Shown: positions 1 to 8,938 of the stretch, piece by piece | How positions within the stretch are numbered: position 1 is the stretch's first letter | Layout: each line of letters opens with the position of its first letter | Assembly: GCA_031261965.1 (NCBI GenBank) | Contig: JAISIP010000045.1 | Location: 1 to 40,521, forward strand | Direction: 5' to 3' | DNA: 40,521 bases | DNA from: Victivallales bacterium | Lineage (GTDB): Bacteria > Verrucomicrobiota > Lentisphaeria > Victivallales > Victivallaceae | Translations under genes and position numbers: made by a program | The notes under the pieces: generated by a model | Seen by the model: only the letters and a program-made list of their open reading frames with translations | Databases searched by the model: none | Told to the model about the DNA's origin: nothing

Positions 1-1
1 G

Positions 2-700
2 TTCAATGATATGCTGGGCAACACTTTAGGCGTAAGCGACAACGGAAACTTCACTAAGGTGAACATGACCGCTTTCGGCGAAACTACCGCCACTAACAAC
101 TCATCACTATCCACTAATCACTTCTTCACCGGGAAACCCTATATCAGCGAACTCGGCTATGCAGTCCTCTTTCGCAACTACCGCCCGGAACAAGGCAAAT
201 GGCAAACCGCCGACCCCTTAGGCTACCCCGACGGCTGGAACAACTTAGCGTATGTCAATAACGGCGTAACCGGAGCAATCGACTATTTGGGGATGGAGTG
301 TGTAGCTGCAGATACTATTCAAAGGACGCGCAATTACATTTTATCTACCGGTCCACTTGTGGTTGAGAAGTTATCCGATTTTTCTTACCTGTATAGTATG
401 ACTTGGAGTGCCTACGGATTTGAACATTACGGGAGTTATATTTCTTGTTCATGTGGAGGCAGTTGTGGTTCTTGTGACGGGTTACATTGGGTAGAAGATA
501 ATATAGAAGGTCCATTTGTGGCTAATGACCCGGTTGTAGGGTGGTATCTTTCCGACGAAGTGATGACGGAAGAAGAATTAGCAGTGAAGAAAGATGATTG
601 GACTAAACAACTATCAGATGCTATTAGAGGTCCTCTTGAGGCATGGAAAGCCGATATATGGAAAGACATTGAGGTGTCGTGTATACCTAAGCCAGAGTAA
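2..700 (+). CDS. RHS-repeat protein, C-terminal part only (5' end outside window)
   Basis: The reading frame is open to the left edge, so the ATG at 11 is internal and the listed ORF is only the tail of a much larger protein. The segment with FRNYRPEQGKWQTADP and a following AYVNNG stretch matches the RHS repeat-associated core, the conserved block that ends the RHS shell and precedes a variable tip. After the usual ...DYLG boundary, about 137 residues form a tail I do not recognise. It has a Cys-rich SCSCGGSCGSCDG stretch and a charged helical end. In RHS proteins such tails are often polymorphic toxins released by self-cleavage, but no known toxin motif is visible here. The DNA of the tail looks richer in A+T than the core. 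No gene that is clearly an immunity gene follows; the next gene encodes an exported Sel1-repeat protein. Family assignment is good, toxin function is only a hypothesis. Confidence 0.8.
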   Translation, partial: FNDMLGNTLGVSDNGNFTKVNMTAFGETTATNNSSLSTNHFFTGKPYISELGYAVLFRNYRPEQGKWQTADPLGYPDGWNNLAYVNNGVTGAIDYLGMECVAADTIQRTRNYILSTGPLVVEKLSDFSYLYSMTWSAYGFEHYGSYISCSCGGSCGSCDGLHWVEDNIEGPFVANDPVVGWYLSDEVMTEEELAVKKDDWTKQLSDAIRGPLEAWKADIWKDIEVSCIPKPE

Positions 701-783
701 TTATCGCAAGTGTATTAGGCGAAAGCTGACGAGAAGACACCACGCATAGTGTAAATAAGTTGCGTATATAGCTGAGAGGTTTT

Positions 784-3348
784 ATGAAACCAGGTTATTA
801 TATTATCGGGTTGTTGCTGTGCTGTGGTGGTTTTTTGTTCGGGAAACAGCCGGAGGAGGACATTGAGGTGATCACCGGGGAATGGGTCGAAACCGGCAAC
901 GTCAAAAAACTCTACGACACCCCGCTTGGGGCGGTTTACCGTTTTTCGCTCAGCTCCACATATCTTTGCCAACCTTATTCCTCCGATCTCGTTGTAAAAT
1001 ATCGGGGCAAGATCAATTATAAAAAGGAGAGTTCGAGTGGGGGCAGCCAACAGGAAGGAGTTAAATTCTCTGGCGTGTTGCAGTTCAATTTCGGCAAGAA
1101 ACGGCTGAAAGATAAGCGGTTTGTCGTTATTGACTTCAAGGTTCGGGCGTTCCCGGCGGTGGAAAAAAAGGAAACCGCCGACTTTCAGTTCCAGCTCCTC
1201 AGAAGCGGCGAGGAGAAACTTCACGACCGTTATAAAACAGTCAATGGGATTCTTGATCTGCATAATCGCAAATTGCCATGGTTTAGCACCTCTTTTCGTC
1301 AGCTCTCTGATTTTTGGAAAACGGAAACCAGCGGATATTATTATACTCCCCTATTTGAGCCGTATTCGTATCGAATTATTTTTGATACCCGAACGGGCAA
1401 AAATCTGACTGTGAATAACAATGGACTTAAAATGATTATTACCAAGCCGGAAGAGTTAATCGACAGCCGCTCCCCGATTGAGATAAAAACCTTTGGAATA
1501 GTGGCGCAATCTTTCGGGTCAAAATATCGACGGCAGGTGCTGGAATTTTCGCCGCCCAAGGTGTATCGTTTCAACTCAGCCGAGCTATTGGATGCTTTGC
1601 CGGAGTTGACGGTAAAAGCTTATCCATATGCCGGATACGCCTTGCGCGATTCCAGAAATCGCCCGGCTGCCGCCGAAGATGAGTTCCGGCAAGTAAAAAG
1701 AAACAATAACCCGGATTTGCAGTACGCCTACGCCTTGCGACTGCTCTATGGCGATAATGCGCAACCATCGCAAGCGATCGAACTTTTGGAGCGGGCGGCA
1801 AAAGAAGACCATGTTTTGGCAAATTACCAGCTTGGAGTATGTTACTATCGGGGATATGCCGTGGAGATGGATTACCGCAAGGCGGATCGTTATTTGAAAA
1901 TTGCCGAAAATTATGGCTATACCCCCGCGACTATCTTACGAATGTTACTGATTTGGAATCAGAAGAATCGCCCTCGATTCGCATATAAAAAACCTTGGGC
2001 GGAAAAAATGAAGAGAATGTTTATGTACAATCCTTCTTTTTGTCATGCTCATGACCCTCACGCATATAGAGGGATTTTTACCGGAGTAGGGGATTTGTCT
2101 GAAAGGGAGATTTCACCCAAAAGTTTCGCCAGAGGTGATTGGGCTGCAAAATATTTACATCTTAAAGAGGTTTTCACTGATGCGCGGGAAAGAACACTCA
2201 AAGAATTGGACGAGCTTATTCAATCCGGCTATCGACCGGGAGCGTTGCAACTGGCTATGTTTTTACAATGGAATAGAGCCTCTGACTTTGAGATCGCCGC
2301 AGCACTCAAGCGCGGAGTGGATATGGGCGACCGCGAGACGGAAATTATGTATTTGGAGTGGCAAGCCCGGCTCAAAAAATTGGATGCTTCGGCTTTTACC
2401 CTCTTGAAACAACTCCAATTCGGGTTTTATCCGCAATATCTTTTGCTTGAATTTGCGATGAAGAATCCCGACTTTCCCGGCGTTGCCGAGTTTTTGCAGT
2501 TTAAAAACGACCATGCCGAAGCAAAACGGATTTGGCAAGCGACAGATAAGCCCGAAGCCCGCTATTTGTTGGGTCTGCTGGAGTGGACGGTGGCGTTTCC
2601 TTATTGGAATATGCATGGCGTTATCCCGGTTCAAATCGAAGAAGAATCAATTGAAGATGGGAAAGACAGCCGCCCTGTAACCGAGCTTGACCGGCAACGG
2701 CGATACGAAATGAGGTCAATTCCCGCAGACGTCGGATTTAAGTATTTGAAAGAAGCCGCAAAGCAAGGTGTTCCCAATGCGATGTATCTGATTGCCCGGC
2801 AATATTCCCTGGCGGATTTTCCGATAGGCGATACGATAGATGACGAGGAACGATCAAAAATCGAGGGGCATCTTTTAATGAAACGTGCCGCCGAAGCCGG
2901 GCAGTTGAATGCGCGGTTTGAACTCTTAAAAACGGTAGTGGAGGACTCAACTACCTCTATAAACAAGATACCGCAATATTTGCCGGAAGTTGAGGAGTTT
3001 ATCAAGTTGGATTATTCCCCGGCGTATCTCGTAAAAGCGCGGATTTTGGATAAAATGGGGAGAAAAGATGCCCCCGAGGCATATTTGCGTGCCGCAAGAA
3101 AAGGCGAACGTGAAGCGTGGCGTCTGCTTGCACTTAAAGCCGCTGCGCAAAAACAAATGAAAATCGCCGATGAGTTTTGGAGCGATTATATCCGCGCCGA
3201 CCGGGAGTTCCGCCAACAGGATCGTTACGACGTATTCTACCCGGAAATCAAGATTGATATAAAAGAAAAACCGTGGCAAAAGCTCCTTGATGAGCGTGCC
3301 AAAATCTGGGAATCCAGCCTGAAGCCTGAAAAAATATTTGAAGATTGA
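784..3348 (+). CDS. Exported Sel1/TPR-like repeat protein
   Basis: The 854-residue product starts with a short hydrophobic segment (YYIIGLLLCCGGFLFG) after MKPG, typical of a signal peptide, so it is probably exported or lipid-anchored. The first 300 residues are beta-rich and unrecognised. Helical Sel1-like repeats follow: around residues 315-380 (AIELLERAAKEDHVLANYQLG, then YRKADRYLKIAENYG) and again around 640-830 (KYLKEAAKQGVPNAMYLIAR, LLMKRAAEAGQLNARFELL). Sel1 repeats form solenoids that bind partner proteins. The start is supported by AGAGG five bases upstream. It lies 83 bases after the RHS gene on the same strand and may be transcribed with it. The stop TGA abuts a dispersed repeat element. 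The overall fold is convincing, but the ligand and role are unknown. Confidence 0.8.
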   Translation: MKPGYYIIGLLLCCGGFLFGKQPEEDIEVITGEWVETGNVKKLYDTPLGAVYRFSLSSTYLCQPYSSDLVVKYRGKINYKKESSSGGSQQEGVKFSGVLQFNFGKKRLKDKRFVVIDFKVRAFPAVEKKETADFQFQLLRSGEEKLHDRYKTVNGILDLHNRKLPWFSTSFRQLSDFWKTETSGYYYTPLFEPYSYRIIFDTRTGKNLTVNNNGLKMIITKPEELIDSRSPIEIKTFGIVAQSFGSKYRRQVLEFSPPKVYRFNSAELLDALPELTVKAYPYAGYALRDSRNRPAAAEDEFRQVKRNNNPDLQYAYALRLLYGDNAQPSQAIELLERAAKEDHVLANYQLGVCYYRGYAVEMDYRKADRYLKIAENYGYTPATILRMLLIWNQKNRPRFAYKKPWAEKMKRMFMYNPSFCHAHDPHAYRGIFTGVGDLSEREISPKSFARGDWAAKYLHLKEVFTDARERTLKELDELIQSGYRPGALQLAMFLQWNRASDFEIAAALKRGVDMGDRETEIMYLEWQARLKKLDASAFTLLKQLQFGFYPQYLLLEFAMKNPDFPGVAEFLQFKNDHAEAKRIWQATDKPEARYLLGLLEWTVAFPYWNMHGVIPVQIEEESIEDGKDSRPVTELDRQRRYEMRSIPADVGFKYLKEAAKQGVPNAMYLIARQYSLADFPIGDTIDDEERSKIEGHLLMKRAAEAGQLNARFELLKTVVEDSTTSINKIPQYLPEVEEFIKLDYSPAYLVKARILDKMGRKDAPEAYLRAARKGEREAWRLLALKAAAQKQMKIADEFWSDYIRADREFRQQDRYDVFYPEIKIDIKEKPWQKLLDERAKIWESSLKPEKIFED

Positions 3349-3503
3349 GGACTATCTCTAAAAGCGGAAAAGTTGTCTAAAAATCGCACTTCCAAATTGT
3401 GAATCTGCTGATTTTTGAGATACCCTTGAGCTTAAAAATCACATCACGCATAGAATTGCGAGGCGCGATTTTCTGTCAAACTATCGATTTTCAGAGGTAG
3501 CCT
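3349..3503. repeat. Dispersed TIR element, copy 1 (composite)
   Basis: The segment starts with GGACTATCTCTAAAAG directly after the Sel1-gene stop and ends with TTTTCAGAGGTAGCC, whose last base is part of the recN stop codon. An internal end (TTTTTGAGATACCC, about 3412-3425) suggests two shortened elements side by side: the first in minus orientation (GCACTTCCAAATTGTGAATC), the second showing only the right part. It fills the whole gap between two convergent genes. Confidence 0.75.
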
Positions 3504-5157
3504 AAAGATTGCTCAAGATGTCTTTGGCGTGGGTTTCCGCCGATGCGCCGCCGCCGAGCATTCGACCGATCTCTTTGATTTGCTCCGGCTGGTTTAATTC
3601 GCGGCACCGGGAATAGGTTCGCCCCTCTTTGGTGAGTTTCTCGACTCCAAAATGGCGATCCGCCCGGGCTGCCACTTGCGCTAAATGTGAAATACAGAGA
3701 ATCTGGCGGTTCTTCCCCAAATTATGCAACTCCTTGCCCACCTGATTCGCGGTTTCCCCACCGATATTTACATCAATTTCATCGAAAACAACCATCGGAA
3801 TTAAGTCAGCGTCGGCTAAAACCGTCTTTAACGCCAACATCAGTCGCGATAATTCACCGCTTGAGGCGATCTTGCGCAACGGTTGCACGCTCTCTCCGGC
3901 GTTTGCGCTAAACAGCAACTCAATGCGATCCATGCCGTTAGCACCCGGTTCAACTTGGGTGAATTCAACTTCAAGAACGCTCTTGGCAAAACCGATCGCC
4001 GTAAGTTTTTGCATCACTTTTGTGGCAAAAGAAGCGGCACACTTTTTGCGTAAAATCGAGAGCTTTTCCGCCTCTTCTTGCAATTTTTCTGCAAGTTGTT
4101 TTTTTCTCAAATCAAATTCGGCACGTCGCGCCGCGGTATTGCGAAACAATTCGAGCCGATGCGCCGATTCTTCACGAAGTGTCAACACCTGTTCCAGCGT
4201 CGGGCCGTAACGTCGCTTGAGCGTAAAGAGTTCCCCAATGCGGCTCTCCATCGCCGATAACGCCTCGGGGTCAAGTTCGACTTTTTCGGCAAGCTCGCCG
4301 ATTCGGCTCGAAAGCGTGCCGATGCTCTGTTGCAAGCGGTCGCACTCCTCCAAAAATCCGGTCGTCAACGCTTCATCAATTCGCGACAGTTCCAAGAGTT
4401 TGCGATAGACGCTTCCGAGTTGGTCGGCGACCCCGTTCTCCTGTTCGGTCAGCATCTCGGTCAATTGCCGCGCCGTTTCGACCACCTGCCGGGAGTTTCC
4501 GGCAATTTTAAATCGCAATGAAAGCTCCTCGTCTTCGCCCAATGTGGGGTTGACCTTGTCGATATCCTCCAACTGAAGCTCTAACAAACCCCGCTCAGCT
4601 TCGTCCGGCAATTGACGGTCGAAGTCCTCTCGTTCACGCTTAAGCGCGTCAAGCTCTTCGGTGATTAGCCGACACTGTTCCAATTGGGGTTCCGCCCCGG
4701 CATAACGATCGAGCATTTCAAGCTGGCGTGCCGGAATCAGCAATGAAAGCTGCTCATTTGCACCGTGAATATCGATCAACTGCCCGCCGATTGCCGTCAG
4801 CAATCGGGCGCTGACCGGGGTGTCGTTCACGAAATTCCGCACATTCGTCGCTCCGATCACCCGGCGCAATTGAAGCGGCTCGGACTTCTCAAACGGAATT
4901 CCAGCCGGAATTAAAATTGCCTCGATATTGGCAACCAAGTACTCCGGCACCTCAAAACTGCCGGTAACTGCACAATAACTGCACCCGGTGCGGATCACCC
5001 CGCGATCGACTCTTCCTCCGAGCAAAAGCTCCACCGCCCCCATCAAAATCGATTTGCCCGCGCCGGATTCGCCGGTAACGACGTTGAAACCGGGGGCGAA
5101 CTCCAGCTCCGCCTCTTCAATCAGCGCAAAATTGGTGATTTTTACAAATGTAAGCAT
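3502..5157 (-). CDS. recN: DNA repair ATPase RecN
   Basis: The 551-residue protein has the RecN layout. An N-terminal ABC/SMC ATPase half carries Walker A GESGAGKS at residues 29-36, after the typical start MLTFVKITNFALIEEAELEF. A central coiled coil covers roughly residues 160-370. The C-terminal half has the signature SSGELSRLMLALK, Walker B VVFDEIDVNIGG and a late ISHLAQVAARADRHF. RecN is an SMC-like protein that acts early in double-strand break repair. The length is normal for the family. It is the last gene of a five-gene minus-strand run and starts 6 bases after the ribokinase stop. Its own stop codon overlaps the end of a dispersed repeat element. Confidence 0.95.
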   Translation of the reverse strand: MLTFVKITNFALIEEAELEFAPGFNVVTGESGAGKSILMGAVELLLGGRVDRGVIRTGCSYCAVTGSFEVPEYLVANIEAILIPAGIPFEKSEPLQLRRVIGATNVRNFVNDTPVSARLLTAIGGQLIDIHGANEQLSLLIPARQLEMLDRYAGAEPQLEQCRLITEELDALKREREDFDRQLPDEAERGLLELQLEDIDKVNPTLGEDEELSLRFKIAGNSRQVVETARQLTEMLTEQENGVADQLGSVYRKLLELSRIDEALTTGFLEECDRLQQSIGTLSSRIGELAEKVELDPEALSAMESRIGELFTLKRRYGPTLEQVLTLREESAHRLELFRNTAARRAEFDLRKKQLAEKLQEEAEKLSILRKKCAASFATKVMQKLTAIGFAKSVLEVEFTQVEPGANGMDRIELLFSANAGESVQPLRKIASSGELSRLMLALKTVLADADLIPMVVFDEIDVNIGGETANQVGKELHNLGKNRQILCISHLAQVAARADRHFGVEKLTKEGRTYSRCRELNQPEQIKEIGRMLGGGASAETHAKDILSNL

Positions 5158-5163
5158 AATCGA

Positions 5164-6045
5164 CTAATGTACGTCACGCCGCAAAGGAATTGAATCCGCC
5201 GCTCCGGCACGCCCAATGGCAATCGCCGCCGCCTTGGTCGCAAGTGTTATTGCCGCCTTTAACTCCATCCCCTCCGACAGCCCGGCGAATAAATAGCCGA
5301 TAAATGTGTCGCCCGCACCGGTGGTATCCACCACCTCGGCCGGATATGCCGGTACGGTTACAAACATGCCGTCTTCATCGAGAAAAGCACTGCCGGAAGC
5401 ACCCAAAGTGAGAATCACCCGGCAATTCGGATAGTTTGCATTTAGTGCAATTAAAATCGCTTTGGGGTCTTCCACTCCTGCCACACCTGCACCTTCGGTC
5501 TGGTTCAGTACCAGATAGCTCAACAGCCCAAGCGGCAACGTTTCGGCGATTTTGGGGTCAAACGGGGCAAAGTTCAGCCCGATTACAATGCCTGCTTCAT
5601 GTGCTTTGCGAATAATCAAATCAAGCGAATTTATCTCGTTTTGCAGCAACAAAAAGCCTCCTTCAGCCGCCTTAAGCACCGTATCAATCTCTTGTTCGGT
5701 GATCTTATAGTTCGCCCCGCCGAAAATAATAATGGCGTTTTCTCCGCTCGGATCAACTTGAACTATCGCATGACCGGTCGGAGCAGTGTCGGTGGTAATG
5801 ACCAATGACGTATCAACCCCGGCGTTATCGAGCGCCAAACGCAAAACTTCGCCGTCTTTGCCGATTTTTCCGGCATGCATAATTTTCGCCCCGGCACGCG
5901 CTAAAGCGATCGACTGATTCAGACCCTTTCCGCCGCAACCGGTAACGCAGTTCTCGGCACTCAACGTCTCGCCCGGACGGACAAAATGAGTTACCTTATA
6001 GAAATAATCGAGATTCATCGACCCAAAACAAACAATTTTCTTCAT
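5164..6045 (-). CDS. rbsK: Ribokinase-type PfkB sugar kinase
   Basis: The 293-residue protein shows both PfkB signatures: an N-terminal GCGGKGLNQSIALARAGA, which holds the sugar-binding glycine pair, and a C-terminal DTTGAGDTFIGYLFAGL with the catalytic Asp and anion hole. The start MKKIVCFGSMNLDYF and motif placement fit ribokinase, which makes ribose-5-phosphate from ribose and ATP. Substrate choice within the PfkB family cannot be settled by eye, and related deoxyribokinase or nucleoside kinase activity is possible. The start ATG overlaps the stop of the upstream acyltransferase fusion by 4 bases, so translation is probably coupled. No ribose transporter lies nearby; its neighbours are lipid and repair genes. 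Confidence 0.85.
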   Translation of the reverse strand: MKKIVCFGSMNLDYFYKVTHFVRPGETLSAENCVTGCGGKGLNQSIALARAGAKIMHAGKIGKDGEVLRLALDNAGVDTSLVITTDTAPTGHAIVQVDPSGENAIIIFGGANYKITEQEIDTVLKAAEGGFLLLQNEINSLDLIIRKAHEAGIVIGLNFAPFDPKIAETLPLGLLSYLVLNQTEGAGVAGVEDPKAILIALNANYPNCRVILTLGASGSAFLDEDGMFVTVPAYPAEVVDTTGAGDTFIGYLFAGLSEGMELKAAITLATKAAAIAIGRAGAADSIPLRRDVH

Positions 6046-8309
6046 AGCTGTTTCTCCGCAAGTTTTTTCAATTTAGTTAAGTCGAGTTTGCCGCTGCCGA
6101 GCAACGGAAGACGATCGATTTTGACAAAATCCTCCGCCTTGGGAATCCAAAGATTCGGAAGTTTATCAGCACGCAGCTGTGCGATAATCGCCACCGGGTC
6201 AAAATCATCCGGAGTATAAAATACCACCAACCGTTCACCGCGCTTCGCGTCCGTGCGGCCTGCGACCGCGATTTCGCGTTCGCCGTTACCGCGAATAGTG
6301 GCGATCGCCTGCTCAACAACTTCATGCGGCACCATTTCTCCGCCGATTTTGCTGAATCGTGACGCCCGCCCGGTAATATACACATAGCCGTCGCGGTCAA
6401 TTCGCGCAATATCACCGGTGTTGTAGTAGCCGTTCTGGACGACCCTGGCGGTTTGTTCCGGGTCGTTCAGATAACCTTTCATGACAATTCCGCCTTTAAC
6501 CTGCAAAAGTCCGGGCTGATTCGCGCCGAGTTCCACCCCGGTATAAGGATCGACCGTCCGTACATGAATTCCCGGCAAAGGAATGCCGATACTGCCGGAG
6601 TGATGAGCATGTTTTCCCAGCAGATGAATCTCATTGCACAAATTGACCGTCACAATCGGCGAAAGCTCGGTACAACCGTAACCCTCGACAATCTCCAGCC
6701 CCGTCATCGCCCGAAACTTAGCGGCAAGCTCAAAACTCAATTTCTCCGCCCCGGTAATTACCAGTCGCAACGACTTAAGCTGTTCGGCATTCGCTTTTCG
6801 CATATAGCCTTGCAAAAAGGTCGGAGTAGCTGTGAGTAACGTCACTCCATACTCGTTGATCGCTTTTACCACACCGGTAGCGTCAAGCGGGTTCGGCACA
6901 TAGATCACCGGGGTTCCGGACAGCGCCGGAAACGCAAATTCCACCGTGAAACCGTAAGCGTGAAAGAGCGGCAGATTCCCGGCGATACGATCGCGCTTAG
7001 TCCACAAAATCATCCGCCAAAACGACCAAAGATCGCAATTGATGTTACGGTGGGTAAGTTGAACCGCCTTGGGTTTGCCGGTTGAACCGCTGGAGAACAG
7101 CAGCACCGCCTCCCTGCCGACGTTGAACGCGCTGCGCGGTGCAAGACGGCGCATTAGCATTTTGAACGGCATAAACAGACAAAGCAGCGTGATTAAATAT
7201 TTGTCGTATTTGGTTATCTTCTTTGCCTCATCTTCAAGAATAACCATCTGAGCAGTCTCTTGCCACCCGAGTTTCTCTAAAAATTTGCGGCTGGTCAAAA
7301 TCCGGTCGATCCCGGCACGGGTCGCGGCTTCAAGTGCAACCTCTTCACCTGCGCTGAAGTTTATGATTCCCGGTGTTTTATCCGCAAAAAGCACACCCAT
7401 AATCATTGCAACCATAGTAGTGCAATTGGGCAGCAATACCCCGACGTAACGCGAATTGGTTTCCAGTTTACGTACCCGGCGCGATAAAATCGCACTGCGA
7501 ATGAGCATTGACAAGTTGCCGTATTTCGTCCCGTCCGCATCAAGATAAGTTACGGTAAACGGATGTCTTTTCGCCCGTTTGGCAAACCATATATGCAGCG
7601 GCAACTCACCGGGTTGCGGAGCCGCTTCGGACTCGGCTCCAAGCTCGGAAATCACCTGCCGAAACTCAAACGCCGACAGCGACGGTGAGACCGGGTGTCC
7701 GATTTTTAAGCTGAAATTAATCGGAATCGTGCGTGGCACACGGTATTTGAGCCGTTTTTTGTGTATGGTAAACAATCGCCCCCAGAGCATTCCGATTCGC
7801 ATCGGAATTACCGTCACTTCCACCCCGTTCGGGAGCAATGGCGCCACGCCGGAACGAAAACGCATAAGTCCGCCGTTGCCGGAAATCCCCCCCTCAGGGA
7901 ACAGGCAAAGCACTTCGCCTTTGCGCAACCGGGCGCGAACCCGATGAAAAAATCGCCGCATCGCCTTTGGTTGACTGATCGACGGAACTTGGATAACTCC
8001 AAGATACCAAAAGAGAAACCGGGTCGGCACAAAATCGATAATCTCTTTGCGTATCATAAATTTGACCGGGCGATGCGATGCCGATTGGATCAGCAGCATA
8101 TCGATCAGCGAAACGTGATTTGAAACCAGAAGCACCGGGCCGGAATCCGGGATATTCTCCACTCCGTCCACTCGAAATCGCATAAGCGTATGGCGCAAAA
8201 TCCAGACCGTAAGCTTCATCGAAAGTCTGGGACGCAACACCAAAATCAAGAGGCAAAGAAAAACAATAAAACCGAGTACCGACAGGAGGATTATCGTCAT
8301 ATTATTCAT
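6042..8309 (-). CDS. aas: Acyltransferase/acyl-ACP synthetase fusion (Aas-like)
   Basis: The 755-residue protein joins two enzymes. Residues 1-30 are a membrane segment. Residues 40-225 are a PlsC-type glycerophospholipid acyltransferase with NHVSLID (H65-x4-D70) and FPEGGISG near 135. From about 260 to the end is an AMP-forming acyl-activating domain with the P-loop-like LLFSSGSTGKPKAVQLTHRN, a GYGCTELSP motif and the hinge region YNTGDIARIDRDGYVYITGR. This matches Aas, which reacylates lysophosphatidylethanolamine using fatty acids activated onto ACP. E. coli Aas is about 719 residues. The C-terminal lysine region ends in GSGKLDLTKL. It lies in an operon with a 10-base gap from the MBL hydrolase and a 4-base overlap with the ribokinase. 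Exact acyl acceptor is inferred from family. Confidence 0.88.
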   Translation of the reverse strand: MNNMTIILLSVLGFIVFLCLLILVLRPRLSMKLTVWILRHTLMRFRVDGVENIPDSGPVLLVSNHVSLIDMLLIQSASHRPVKFMIRKEIIDFVPTRFLFWYLGVIQVPSISQPKAMRRFFHRVRARLRKGEVLCLFPEGGISGNGGLMRFRSGVAPLLPNGVEVTVIPMRIGMLWGRLFTIHKKRLKYRVPRTIPINFSLKIGHPVSPSLSAFEFRQVISELGAESEAAPQPGELPLHIWFAKRAKRHPFTVTYLDADGTKYGNLSMLIRSAILSRRVRKLETNSRYVGVLLPNCTTMVAMIMGVLFADKTPGIINFSAGEEVALEAATRAGIDRILTSRKFLEKLGWQETAQMVILEDEAKKITKYDKYLITLLCLFMPFKMLMRRLAPRSAFNVGREAVLLFSSGSTGKPKAVQLTHRNINCDLWSFWRMILWTKRDRIAGNLPLFHAYGFTVEFAFPALSGTPVIYVPNPLDATGVVKAINEYGVTLLTATPTFLQGYMRKANAEQLKSLRLVITGAEKLSFELAAKFRAMTGLEIVEGYGCTELSPIVTVNLCNEIHLLGKHAHHSGSIGIPLPGIHVRTVDPYTGVELGANQPGLLQVKGGIVMKGYLNDPEQTARVVQNGYYNTGDIARIDRDGYVYITGRASRFSKIGGEMVPHEVVEQAIATIRGNGEREIAVAGRTDAKRGERLVVFYTPDDFDPVAIIAQLRADKLPNLWIPKAEDFVKIDRLPLLGSGKLDLTKLKKLAEKQL

Positions 8310-8319
8310 GTTGTTACAT

Positions 8320-8937
8320 TTACTCCAAGTTTTTCAGTTGCTTGCGAAATTCTTCGACAGAAGTACAACGCAAATAAGGATTTTTCGTTTTCTCCTCGCC
8401 TAAAGTGCGGCACGACACCTCCCCGTAATCATGTCCCGGGTAAATCATCAACTTATCCGGCAAAGGTAAAATCACGTTTTTTATGGTCTCAAACATCTCT
8501 TTTGAACGGCAAAAGCCGATGCAGCCGACAAAAAGCGTATCCCCGGTGAAAAGTGCCGAATCATCGGAAAGTCTGAAGATCAGCGAATCCCGGCTATGTC
8601 CCGGCGTTGAAAGAACTTCGATCCACCCGTCGCCAAACGGCAGTTTTTGACCGTTGTGCAGTTTGATTTCTCCGGCAAGCGGGTGGTTGGAGTGGCTTGC
8701 GACTTCGGCGGGGAAGAATCCCCGCGCCTCGCCGAGGCACTCGCAATGATCCTGGTGTCCATGCGTCAAAAGAATATATCGCGCCTTGAGCGACTCGACA
8801 TTTTTCACGGCACGGCGAATTACATCGCAATCTCCGGTCGGGTCCACCAGCGCGGCATCGCCGTTGTCCGCGACGATCAGATAGGAGAAATTCTGATCGT
8901 ATCCCCCAACCCGTAATTGTTTAACCAGAAAGGACAT
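8320..8937 (-). CDS. MBL-fold hydrolase (glyoxalase II-like)
   Basis: The 205-residue protein is a compact metallo-beta-lactamase-fold hydrolase. The metal-binding motif THGHQDH is at residues 58-64. Further ligands are seen in STPGHSRDS, in LFTGDTLF and in MIYPGHDYG, in the right order for the glyoxalase II / hydroxyacylglutathione hydrolase branch. The C-terminal substrate domain of true GloB is short or absent here, which fits the general thioesterase-like subgroup seen in many anaerobes. The physiological substrate cannot be named. It lies in the ROK-MBL-aas-rbsK-recN run, one base after the ROK stop codon and ten before the aas start. Confidence 0.85.
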   Translation of the reverse strand: MSFLVKQLRVGGYDQNFSYLIVADNGDAALVDPTGDCDVIRRAVKNVESLKARYILLTHGHQDHCECLGEARGFFPAEVASHSNHPLAGEIKLHNGQKLPFGDGWIEVLSTPGHSRDSLIFRLSDDSALFTGDTLFVGCIGFCRSKEMFETIKNVILPLPDKLMIYPGHDYGEVSCRTLGEEKTKNPYLRCTSVEEFRKQLKNLE

Positions 8938-8938
8938 A

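Noticed and set aside
715-1263. Minus-strand 182-residue ORF as an immunity gene for the RHS tail
   Set aside because: It overlaps the signal-peptide-bearing Sel1 gene on the other strand and has no RBS or domain.
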